A DNA stretch of 64,000 bases from positions 1-64,000 of the forward strand of contig JAWKUB010000009.1 in assembly GCA_041398745.1 (NCBI GenBank), in the 5' to 3' direction. The translations under genes and the position numbers were made by a program. The stretch's first letter is position 1; every line of letters starts with the position of its first letter. The notes below the pieces were generated by a model. That model made no database searches. It saw nothing but the letters and a program-made list of their open reading frames with translations, and had not been told where the DNA came from. Of the stretch, positions 18,598 through 26,672 are shown piece by piece. This stretch comes from JACKHO01 sp041398745. Lineage in GTDB: Bacteria > Planctomycetota > Planctomycetia > Planctomycetales > Planctomycetaceae.

Positions 18598-19986
18598 CTA
18601 CTCAGCAATCACGGCGGCGAGTTGTTCGCCGAGTTCGTTGATGTCAACGTGGACGTTGCGAACGACACCTTTGGCGTCAACCAGCCACATGCTCGGGACG
18701 TGTGTGAGTCCGTAGAACTGCTCGAAGGGATTGCGGGCTCCCTGCAGTTGGGCAGCATCGAAGAAAATGTGATGTGTGGCGAACGAATTTCCAGACGAGG
18801 TCAATTGCGAGAGCGACTGCTGATTTCCGTCCATGTTAACCGCCACAACATTCATGCGATCAGAACCGACCGTTTGTATTACAGCGTGCAATTGCGGCAA
18901 CGCGGTTGCGAATTCCTGTGAATTGCCTGACCAGAAGACAACCAACGTGGGCTTGCCAAGGAGTTCGTCGGCCTGAACCACTCCGCCGCCGGGGCTTGGT
19001 CCGCCGAAGTTGGTCAGTGGCTTGCCGACGAGATCAAAGCGTCGCAAGGCTGCAGTCGCGACCTGAGTAAACGGCGCTTCCGGATAACGCTGCACCAGGA
19101 TTTCGTAGCAACGGCGAGCTTCCTCGGTGATTCCAAGTGCATCGCATTGCTGTCCGGATTTGGTCAGTCCCACAGTGACACGGCTGGTTTCCTGAGGGAA
19201 CCGTTCCGCAAACAGCCGGGCCTGCCGGGCGAAGGCAACGCTCCACTGTGCATCATCTGCGTACTCCTGTGCTTTGGCACCCGTGAGCTGTAACAGCTTA
19301 AACGACGACTCAACTGCCGCGAAGGAAGATTCATCCCGCTTGAAGAGTGCTTCAGCATCTTCTGCCATGAGCGCCGCTTGTGATTCATCACCCTTCAAGG
19401 CCAACTGCAGGCGCGTTTCCGCAAGATAGACAACTGCATTGCTGAAATACTGTTCCTGAGTCTGATCCTGAAACGTCTTGCCAATGACCTCAATGGCCAG
19501 TTCCACGATTTTCTGCAGGCGACGCGTTTGTTCCGCCTCGATTTGATTGGGCTGCAGTTTGATTTCTTCAAATTGGCCGGGTTTGCCTGCAATGGGATTG
19601 CGAATGACGTCATTCGGCGTCGCCCGCAGCTGTGCGATTTCTTCCAGAATCGACTCGGGAGTCGCTGGGTTTTCGACATTGGCCTCCGCTGAAACGGTTC
19701 TCACTGGCGTACCGTCCATACGGTCCTGCCCGCGAACGAATGGCTTTCGCTCGGAGCCTGACGCATCTGCAACAGGGTCGAGAACGGGAGACTTGGGATA
19801 GCCTTCCACTTCGGTGAAAGAGACATTTCCTTCGTCATCAGCGATGGGAGCACTCAGCGTGACCAGTCCGCTCGATGATTCCGTGGGATCACTCCCAGAT
19901 TGGCCGCAACCAAGCAGAATCAATGTGGTCGCCAAGGCGGCGTGTTGACAGAAAATCCGTGACTGACTGGGCTTCCAAAGCTTCAT
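18598..19986 (-). CDS. Thioredoxin-fold lipoprotein lacking the CxxC
   Basis: 462 residues. The N-terminus has a lipobox (ILLGC, Cys27), so it is probably a lipoprotein anchored outside the inner membrane. The middle (about 130-320) is helical and TPR-like (ending near CYEILVQRYPEAPFTQVATA). The last 130 residues have a TlpA/thioredoxin fold (LLGKPTLVVFWSGNSQEFAT ... HVPSMWLVDAKG with a cis-Pro). The usual CxxC is replaced by SGNS, so redox activity is unlikely. The start at 19986 has AAGGGA 9 bases upstream; the long upstream open frame is antisense to the neighbouring gene. It is transcribed divergently from a second thioredoxin lipoprotein that keeps its CxxC, which suggests a functional pair. 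Confidence 0.85.
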   Translation of the reverse strand: MKLWKPSQSRIFCQHAALATTLILLGCGQSGSDPTESSSGLVTLSAPIADDEGNVSFTEVEGYPKSPVLDPVADASGSERKPFVRGQDRMDGTPVRTVSAEANVENPATPESILEEIAQLRATPNDVIRNPIAGKPGQFEEIKLQPNQIEAEQTRRLQKIVELAIEVIGKTFQDQTQEQYFSNAVVYLAETRLQLALKGDESQAALMAEDAEALFKRDESSFAAVESSFKLLQLTGAKAQEYADDAQWSVAFARQARLFAERFPQETSRVTVGLTKSGQQCDALGITEEARRCYEILVQRYPEAPFTQVATAALRRFDLVGKPLTNFGGPSPGGGVVQADELLGKPTLVVFWSGNSQEFATALPQLHAVIQTVGSDRMNVVAVNMDGNQQSLSQLTSSGNSFATHHIFFDAAQLQGARNPFEQFYGLTHVPSMWLVDAKGVVRNVHVDINELGEQLAAVIAE

Positions 19987-20194
19987 TTTCGCAATCCCTT
20001 GCTTCTGGAAACGTACCGATGACGAACGAGCATTCCGTTCCCTTCCTGGGAGACGAGAAGGCCGATCGGCAGAAACCGCTAGAGTTGTATTCCATTTTGC
20101 AAATATGTGGCAAGACGAACTCGACTGGATGTCCTGTCCCCATTGTGCCAACATATTGAGCGTTGCCCACTTACTCCGATGACTGAGCGCCGAA

Positions 20195-20842
20195 ATGACA
20201 CGTTGGTCCCTGCTCCTGCTTACCCTCCTCACATTCTCACTCGCCGGTTGTGGCGGATCGGGAGATACCGGCCCGGACACGGAACCTGAAGTGCCGCAGC
20301 CCGGGTCGGCCGTTATTCCCGAAGCAGAAATGACGCCCGCGCCGGAAGGACAGTCAGAGGAAACCGTCGAAACGGAAGAGGTCACCGCCAGTATTAAGAG
20401 TTGGGAAGAGACGGAGGAATTCATCCGTGGTCAAAGCGGAAAAGTTGTGGTCATGGATTTGTGGACCACGTATTGCGCTCCGTGCCGCAAGGAGTTTCCA
20501 AATCTCGTGGCGCTTCATCATCGTCTGGGCGACAAAGTAACCTGTCTGTCGGTCGCTTTGGATTACGACGGTCTCGAAGATTATCCCGTCGAAAAGTGTC
20601 GTGAAGATGTACTGAAGTTTCTCCAGGAACAAGAAGCTGTTTGCACGAATGTCGTTTGCAGCACCGCAGCCGAGGACATTTTCGGGAAGAAGATTCCCCA
20701 TCAGGCTGTCCCTGCCATTTACGTCTTCAATAGGGCGGGCGAAATTGTGGGACAGTTTCCAGATACCAAAGCGGAAAATCCTGACGAAGCGGTGTACGAG
20801 AACCACGTCATTCCGCTGGTTGAGAAGTTGCTCGCTGAGTAG
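20195..20842 (+). CDS. TlpA-like thioredoxin lipoprotein
   Basis: 215 residues. Lipobox SLAGC (Cys19), an acidic Pro/Glu-rich linker (about 25-64), then a thioredoxin-fold domain with the active site WTTYCAPCRKEF (Cys94 and Cys97) and a cis-Pro segment HQAVPAIYVF. TlpA-like proteins act as periplasmic thiol oxidoreductases, for example in cytochrome c or copper-centre maturation. The substrate here is unknown. It lies opposite the CxxC-less lipoprotein with 208 bases between the starts. It converges with mqnA, with only 6 bases between the two stop codons. Confidence 0.88.
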   Translation: MTRWSLLLLTLLTFSLAGCGGSGDTGPDTEPEVPQPGSAVIPEAEMTPAPEGQSEETVETEEVTASIKSWEETEEFIRGQSGKVVVMDLWTTYCAPCRKEFPNLVALHHRLGDKVTCLSVALDYDGLEDYPVEKCREDVLKFLQEQEAVCTNVVCSTAAEDIFGKKIPHQAVPAIYVFNRAGEIVGQFPDTKAENPDEAVYENHVIPLVEKLLAE

Positions 20843-20848
20843 TTCAGG

Positions 20849-21676
20849 TCAACTTTCGCAGGCGACGAGGGACTTCGGTCGAACTGCAGTGGGGACTGGT
20901 CTAAACACGAGTTCTCCTGGCGGTGCGATTCCCTGTTCGACCACCAACTCGCGAAACAGTTCCAGGGAGTGACGTTCTGCTGAGCCAATGCGGAAGTGAA
21001 GATTCTTCTCCAAATAGTCCAGCGCCTGCTCGTAACTGATGCCGAGTTTTGGTGCCTCACGACGGGCTATCGCAGGAAGCCGCTGCAAACCCAAATCGCG
21101 TGCGTGACCAATGGCCAACTCCACGTCGCCGAGTTCCACGTCTTTGCGAGTGACCCACATGGCGAACACGAAGGGGAGTCCCGTCCACTTCAGCCACTCT
21201 TCTCCCAAGTCCCAGACGGTATGGAATTTTTCCGCAGGCGGCTGAATGGCGCGGTCGCCAATGGAGAGTACGGCGTCGGCCGTAATATCCGAGACCCCGT
21301 TCCCCAGTGGGAATGGGACGAGTTGTGGCGTAACGCCAAACCGCTCGGCCAGCATCACGCGCACCAATGCGGCGCTGGTGCGGGAACCTTCGTCGAGTGC
21401 CAGTGTTTGAATGTCTCCAGGATGTACCCTTGAGTACAGTTTTACGCTGAGTACGGGTCCATGCGTGGCCACACACGCATCTGAGACGACTTCATAGTCG
21501 GACCGACCGAATGCTTCGACCGATGGAATGAGAGCGACGTCGAGTGTTCCCAAGGCAAGGTCATCAGCCAAGCGGCTCGGAAAATCGAGCACGAGTTCTG
21601 CCTCTGGCGCACAGCATTCAAAGCCCTCAATGAGGGGCTTGCTGTTCAAATAGCTGACGGCTCCAACTCGCAGCAT
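20849..21676 (-). CDS. mqnA: Chorismate dehydratase, futalosine menaquinone pathway
   Basis: 275 residues. MqnA dehydrates chorismate to 3-enolpyruvylbenzoate, the first step of the futalosine route to menaquinone. The N-terminus (LRVGAVSYLNSKPLIEGFE) is the family signature. The periplasmic-binding-protein-like fold is supported by FPSRLADDLALGTLDVALIPS, LALDEGSRTSAALVRVML and SIGDRAI. The length is normal. The start at 21676 gives the standard family N-terminus; an ATG 39 bases upstream is possible. No other mqn genes are present nearby, so the pathway is scattered. Confidence 0.92.
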   Translation of the reverse strand: MLRVGAVSYLNSKPLIEGFECCAPEAELVLDFPSRLADDLALGTLDVALIPSVEAFGRSDYEVVSDACVATHGPVLSVKLYSRVHPGDIQTLALDEGSRTSAALVRVMLAERFGVTPQLVPFPLGNGVSDITADAVLSIGDRAIQPPAEKFHTVWDLGEEWLKWTGLPFVFAMWVTRKDVELGDVELAIGHARDLGLQRLPAIARREAPKLGISYEQALDYLEKNLHFRIGSAERHSLELFRELVVEQGIAPPGELVFRPVPTAVRPKSLVACES

Positions 21677-22465
21677 TGTCTCTGAATACCAGATTTCGGA
21701 ATTTTGACCGCTCATGACTGCACTCTCGACACAAGCCAGATCTTGGGAATATTATAGTAGTCGACGGAGCGCCAGCAAACGGCTGGCCGCTTGAGATTCA
21801 GTTGAGCCAAACCACATTTGACCTTTGAGATAACCGCAGTTTCAAAGAGTGATTCACGCCGAATACTGCAGAAATTTGCAGATTCGCTCCCACATGGCGA
21901 GCAACGATTCGATTCCTTCAAGTTGGGAATACCTGAATGAATGCATTCCCCGCGTCACGAGTTTTGACGCAAGACCACGAAAGTGATGAGGAACCTCCCT
22001 CGAAATCACGGCCGCGGTTCAACTGGCTCACATTGCAACTCGAGTTTGTCTGCAATTCTTTGCATCTATTGTCGGCATGGTACTCGTTCTCTTTTATTAA
22101 GCTTCCGTTAGCGACCATTTCAATTCCGGATGTGCTCTCCGGGAACAGTGACGGAAGGCCGCAGCGTTCTTGGCACGCTGAACTCAAGCTGACAAATCTC
22201 TGGTCCCCCAAGTGCGACCGCCTCTTCAGTCCCACGCACAGCATACGCCTTGGCCCCGCGATTCGCCCCGCCATCCACGGTCAGAGCCCCTAATTTGCGT
22301 GCTGCTTCGCATCTGAATTCGCAAAGCTTCTCTCCGCACGCGTCTGAACGGTTTGGATGCCCATCCGCCCAGACATCTCTACGGTCCCGCCCGACTCACA
22401 ATTGACGCAAACGTCCCCCCGCCCGAATCCCGTGGTCGCAATCCGTCAGAACAAAGAAAACTCCA
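21677..22465. other. Long intergenic region upstream of mqnA and the SulP gene
   Basis: About 790 bases between divergent genes. Short overlapping frames exist on both strands (e.g. 21918-22274), but none has a ribosome site with protein-like composition. No strong hairpin or known repeat was recognised. It must hold both promoters. Confidence 0.45.
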
Positions 22466-24469
22466 ATGCCCAACAAATCAACAGTACCCGGCGAAATCCC
22501 ACGTGGTAACGCCGCTGGATTCTTCAAGTTTCTTCAGAATGACATTAAATCCGGCCTGCTGGTCTTTCTCATTGCACTGCCACTGTGCCTCGCGATTTCC
22601 TCAGCTAGTGGTTACCCCCCCATTGCGGGAGTGTTCACCGCCATTGTCGGCGCTCTCTTGACGACATTCCTCAGCAACAGCGAATTAACAATTAAGGGAC
22701 CCGCTGCGGGTTTAATTGTTATCACCTACGGATGTATTACGGAATTCAGAGAGCACTACGGTGTCGACGCTGGTACCGCGGCCTATCAGGCGGCACTCGC
22801 CGTTGGAGTTGCCGCGGCGGTGCTTCAAATCCTGTTCGGATTATTTCGAGGCGGCATCCTGGGAGAATTCTTCCCCTCGGCAACGGTTCATGGGATGCTC
22901 GCTGCGATTGGGGTGATCATTATCATCAAACAAATCCCATTCGCATTGGGTGTGACTCGTGACGAAGTGAAAGCGATTGGTGCATCGGAACCGCTGGAGA
23001 TGCTCCGCGAGTTCCCGGCATACGTTGCGCATGCAAATCCAGCGATTGCCATCATCGGATTGATCAGCATTACCATCATGTTTCTCTGGCCATTCCTTGG
23101 CAGCAAGTTCAAGTTGCTCAAGAGCATTCCTGCGCCATTCGTGGTATTGCTGGTCGCTATCCCATTGGGTATGGGCTTCGACTTAATGCACACGCATAAG
23201 TATTCAGTACCTTTACTGAAGGACCACGTGTACGAAGTCAGCGAACAGTACCTCGTTGACATGCCGGACCGCGTCTTTGGCATGTTCGACTACATTACGT
23301 TTCCAAAGTTCGGAGCCTTGGGCACATTTATTGCCTGGAAATGGGTATTCATGTTCTTTGCCATTGGAAGCCTCGAGTCGGTGCTGAGTTCGAAGGCCGT
23401 CGACCTGCTGGATCCCTGGAAACGCAAAACCAGCATGAACCGTGACATTGTCGCGGTTGGTGTCGCCAATTTGTGTGTTTCATTCATTGGCGGTCTACCG
23501 ATGATTTCGGAAATCGTGCGTTCGAAAGCCAACATTGATAACGGAGCCAAGACCCGATTCGCCGACTTCTGGCACGGCGTGTTTCTGCTCGCCTGCGTAG
23601 CTTTCATTCCAATGGCGCTACACCGCATTCCTCTCGCTGCACTGGCCGCCATGCTGATTTACACTGGCTTCCGCCTCGCACACCCCAACGAGTTCATTCA
23701 CGTCTACCGGATTGGTAAAGAACAACTGGCGATTTTCGTGGCAACGTTAATTGCAGTGCTGGCTACGGACCTGCTCATTGGTATTGGTATTGGCATTCTG
23801 TTGAAGATGGTGATTCACGTCGCCAACGGTGTACCAATTAAGTCGCTTTTCAAACCATTCATTGAAGTTGAGGACGTTGACGATAACACGAGCCTCATTG
23901 TCGCTCGCGAGTCAGCGGTGTTCAGCAACTGGATTCCATTCCGTCGCCAAATCGAGCAAATCGGTCTGGTCCAAAGACGCAACCTCATTGTGGATGTCTC
24001 CAACACCGTGCTGGTCGACCACAGCGTGATGGAAAAACTTGAAGAAATGGAACGTGAGTTCGAACAGGAAGGACTGACATTCGAAGTGCGTGGCCTCGAT
24101 TCCCTACAACCACTTTCCGACAGTTCACACGCTGCACGCAAAAAGGGATTGGCTTCCATGCGTCGCCTGACCATTGTGGTCTCGTCCGAAATCGAAGAGT
24201 GGCTTGAAGAAAACCTGCTTCGGATTGGCGCCGCTGGGTTCACTTCTCTGCCGTGTCAGGCAATTTCACTCTCTCCTGAAGGAACCGTCGATACCACCGA
24301 CGGACGCGTCCGTATTGAACTGCTATTACCACGTCACACCTGCGATGACGTGCTGGACTTCATTAAGAACGAGGTTGTCCCACACCACACGATCTCGGCT
24401 TCGGTGGAAACGGTGGACGTTGTCTACTGCGACATTCCGGCATCAGCCCCTGTCCACGAACATGCGTAA
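22466..24469 (+). CDS. SulP-family anion transporter with a PII-like C-terminal domain
   Basis: 667 residues. The first 450 residues form the SulP transporter core, with about 12-14 helices, opening with the family segment FFKFLQNDIKSGLLVFLIAL and PLCLAISSASGYPPIAGVFT. SulP proteins move sulfate, bicarbonate or other anions; the substrate here is not evident. A STAS-like segment follows (about 505-560, with RNLIVDVSNTVLVDHSVMEK). The final 100 residues (from about 565, LTIVVSSEIEEWLEENLLRI) have the beta-alpha-beta rhythm and late VRIELLLPRH segment of a PII-like fold, suggesting nucleotide or metabolite control. No carbonic anhydrase is adjacent. A strong terminator follows. Confidence 0.87.
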   Translation: MPNKSTVPGEIPRGNAAGFFKFLQNDIKSGLLVFLIALPLCLAISSASGYPPIAGVFTAIVGALLTTFLSNSELTIKGPAAGLIVITYGCITEFREHYGVDAGTAAYQAALAVGVAAAVLQILFGLFRGGILGEFFPSATVHGMLAAIGVIIIIKQIPFALGVTRDEVKAIGASEPLEMLREFPAYVAHANPAIAIIGLISITIMFLWPFLGSKFKLLKSIPAPFVVLLVAIPLGMGFDLMHTHKYSVPLLKDHVYEVSEQYLVDMPDRVFGMFDYITFPKFGALGTFIAWKWVFMFFAIGSLESVLSSKAVDLLDPWKRKTSMNRDIVAVGVANLCVSFIGGLPMISEIVRSKANIDNGAKTRFADFWHGVFLLACVAFIPMALHRIPLAALAAMLIYTGFRLAHPNEFIHVYRIGKEQLAIFVATLIAVLATDLLIGIGIGILLKMVIHVANGVPIKSLFKPFIEVEDVDDNTSLIVARESAVFSNWIPFRRQIEQIGLVQRRNLIVDVSNTVLVDHSVMEKLEEMEREFEQEGLTFEVRGLDSLQPLSDSSHAARKKGLASMRRLTIVVSSEIEEWLEENLLRIGAAGFTSLPCQAISLSPEGTVDTTDGRVRIELLLPRHTCDDVLDFIKNEVVPHHTISASVETVDVVYCDIPASAPVHEHA

Positions 24470-24534
24470 GACGTGTTGACTCCCGTCAGTTTTCAGGTGA
24501 CTGGCACTAACGGGCAAATTCAATCAGCCGTAAT

Positions 24535-24577
24535 AACGGCCACTTGGAGCGATTAGTCCAAGTGGCCGTTTTCGTTT
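24535..24577 (+). terminator. Strong rho-independent terminator of the SulP gene
   Basis: AACGGCCACTTGGA (24535-24548), loop GCGATTAG, TCCAAGTGGCCGTT (24557-24570), then TTCGTTT. This is a perfect 14-base stem with a T-rich tail, 65 bases after the SulP stop codon. Confidence 0.9.
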
Positions 24578-24714
24578 GAACTAGAAAGGACAAAATCAGT
24601 TAGGTCGCCCCCATTGCAAACGCCCAACCAGCAGGTGTACGATTAGAATACACTTCTTGTCGAGTGAGAAACTTGCCACCATAGCCTTCAGTTTGACAGC
24701 ACGAAGCAGCCGCA

Positions 24715-26625
24715 ATGAATCAGACACTTCAGGCCCTACTCGTGGGGATTAATGACTACGTCGCAGGGTTCATCCCGGACCTCAAGGGCTGCGTCAACGA
24801 CATTCGGCTTATTGAGTCGGTCCTTAAAAAGCGGTTTGACGTGCCGCCCAACCAATTGCGCATCCTCCTCGACTCAGAAGCAACACACCTGGGCATTAAG
24901 AAGGCTTTCCGCGAGCACCTTATCGAACCGGCGAAGGCCTGGGCAGCCGCCGGAAAGCCGGAACCTGCTCCAGTGTTCCTGTTCCACTTCAGCGGACATG
25001 GGTCGCAAGCTAAGGACATGACCGGCACCAAGCCCAATGGACTCATTGAAACCATTGTCCCTCATGACTCTCGAGTCGAAGGCGTATTCGACATCAAGGA
25101 CTGGGAACTCGGCGAGTTGCTGAAGGAACTGGGACAGTACACCGACAACACCACGGTCATTCTCGATTGTTGCCATTCAGGATCGGGAACGCGTGACACG
25201 GAACTGTCGACCCGGCAGTGCCCTCCCGATATGCGGGATCAACCTGCCCCTCCTCCCTCGACAATTAAGGCCGGAACCCGCAGTGCCGCAACAGCCATCG
25301 AAGATGAGACGCCCGACAACCACGTATTATTTGCAGCCTGCAGCAACACGCAGGTTGCGAGGGAACACAAGGACCAGTGCGGTTCGGAAACGGTCGTCTA
25401 TGGTGCCATGACGTTCGCATTGGCTGGGGAACTCAACCGCCTTGCATCCGAACCAATTTCCTGCCGCGATTTCCACAAACGCGTTGCGAATCAGATTTGG
25501 CAGTGGTTTCCGCAGCAGACTCCGCAATGTGAGGGCACTCGCGACCGACTGCTTTTCTCTGGCATCCGGCCGCAACGCGAACTGTGGATTACAGTGACCA
25601 AAGTTGAAGGGAATGAGTGCTGGATTGACGCCGGTTCCGTCCACGGCATGGATAAGGGCGTGGAACTGGAAGTTTATCCCGCCAATACGTCGAAGGTCAC
25701 CGAGGCAACCAAACCGATTGGCAACATCACCATTGAGTCGCCCGACGCCACATCCAGCCGCTGCATCATTCAACCCGGTGGTGAAGCCCCTGTCTATGCG
25801 CGACTTAAACCTTTGGCTGTCACCCAGACGGACCTCAAACGGACTGTGTGCATTGAGGTGGATGATGAAAAAATGAGGACGGCCATTAAGCAGAGACTCT
25901 CTGAGGCGGACATGGCCGATTTCGTCAAAGTCACCGACGATAAGTCCGCTCATTTCCTCATTACGGCTCAAGGCGACTCGGTCAGCATTGTTGATTTAGA
26001 GTCTGGCTTGCCTGCGAACAACCTCGAAAGTCTCGCGGCCGCGCTGCGGAAATGGACGAAGTACAAAAACGCCCTGGCCATTCAAAACAATTCACCGGAG
26101 ACGGCGTTGTCCGGTTCAGCGAGTGTCAAACTCGTGCACGTGAAAGGGCCAGCAATTGACGATTCGAACGAGGCATCTCCCGCCATTACCGAAGGCACAC
26201 AGGTCCGTTTTGAGTTCACAAACAGCGGAACGGTGCCTCTGTATTTCTCCGTGCTGAGCTTCGGGTACGATGGTTCAGTCGGCCCCGTCTGGCCGACACG
26301 GGCGGGGGAACACATTGCCATCAATCCTGGAAACTCCGTGAAAACCGGGGCATTTCAGCTCGGTTTTGGCCCGAACGAAAAACGGACGGAAGTGCAGGAA
26401 TTTGTCAAACTGTTCGCCACACGTTCCGAAACGGAATTTGACATGCTGCACATGAACGCTCGCGGCAAACAACCCGGCACACGCTCAACACCTTCTTCAC
26501 CACTCGGCAAACTGTTGCAGCAGGCCAACATGGGAAGTGGGACACGGCTGTTGCAGCCTGTAGAAGTTGAAGAAACAGAGGATTGGACGGCGGCCACACT
26601 TTCATACCGACTCGTACGAAAGTAG
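24715..26625 (+). CDS. Caspase-family (C14) peptidase
   Basis: 636 residues. The N-terminal 260 residues are a caspase/metacaspase-like peptidase. The opening LLVGINDYVAGFIPDLKGCV is the family start. The catalytic His95 lies in HFSGHGSQ, and the catalytic Cys153 in DCCHSGSGT. The rest includes a beta-rich linker and, near 490-610, a segment like DUF4384 (VRFEFTNSGTVPLYFSVLSF, then GYDGSVGPVWP), a domain often found with bacterial caspases. No signal peptide is seen, so it is probably cytoplasmic. It lies 47 bases upstream of a CHAT-nSTAND gene on the same strand and is probably co-transcribed with it. Bacterial caspases of this type are linked to regulated cell death and defence; its substrate is unknown. 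Confidence 0.93.
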   Translation: MNQTLQALLVGINDYVAGFIPDLKGCVNDIRLIESVLKKRFDVPPNQLRILLDSEATHLGIKKAFREHLIEPAKAWAAAGKPEPAPVFLFHFSGHGSQAKDMTGTKPNGLIETIVPHDSRVEGVFDIKDWELGELLKELGQYTDNTTVILDCCHSGSGTRDTELSTRQCPPDMRDQPAPPPSTIKAGTRSAATAIEDETPDNHVLFAACSNTQVAREHKDQCGSETVVYGAMTFALAGELNRLASEPISCRDFHKRVANQIWQWFPQQTPQCEGTRDRLLFSGIRPQRELWITVTKVEGNECWIDAGSVHGMDKGVELEVYPANTSKVTEATKPIGNITIESPDATSSRCIIQPGGEAPVYARLKPLAVTQTDLKRTVCIEVDDEKMRTAIKQRLSEADMADFVKVTDDKSAHFLITAQGDSVSIVDLESGLPANNLESLAAALRKWTKYKNALAIQNNSPETALSGSASVKLVHVKGPAIDDSNEASPAITEGTQVRFEFTNSGTVPLYFSVLSFGYDGSVGPVWPTRAGEHIAINPGNSVKTGAFQLGFGPNEKRTEVQEFVKLFATRSETEFDMLHMNARGKQPGTRSTPSSPLGKLLQQANMGSGTRLLQPVEVEETEDWTAATLSYRLVRK

Positions 26626-26672
26626 CCGAAAGAATTACGGCCGACCAACTGCAACTCAAGACGAGCACCTCC

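Noticed and set aside
21918..22274. Frames of about 118 residues on both strands in the mqnA-SulP gap
   Set aside because: Both strands are open over the same DNA, with no start signal and no familiar composition, so chance is more likely.
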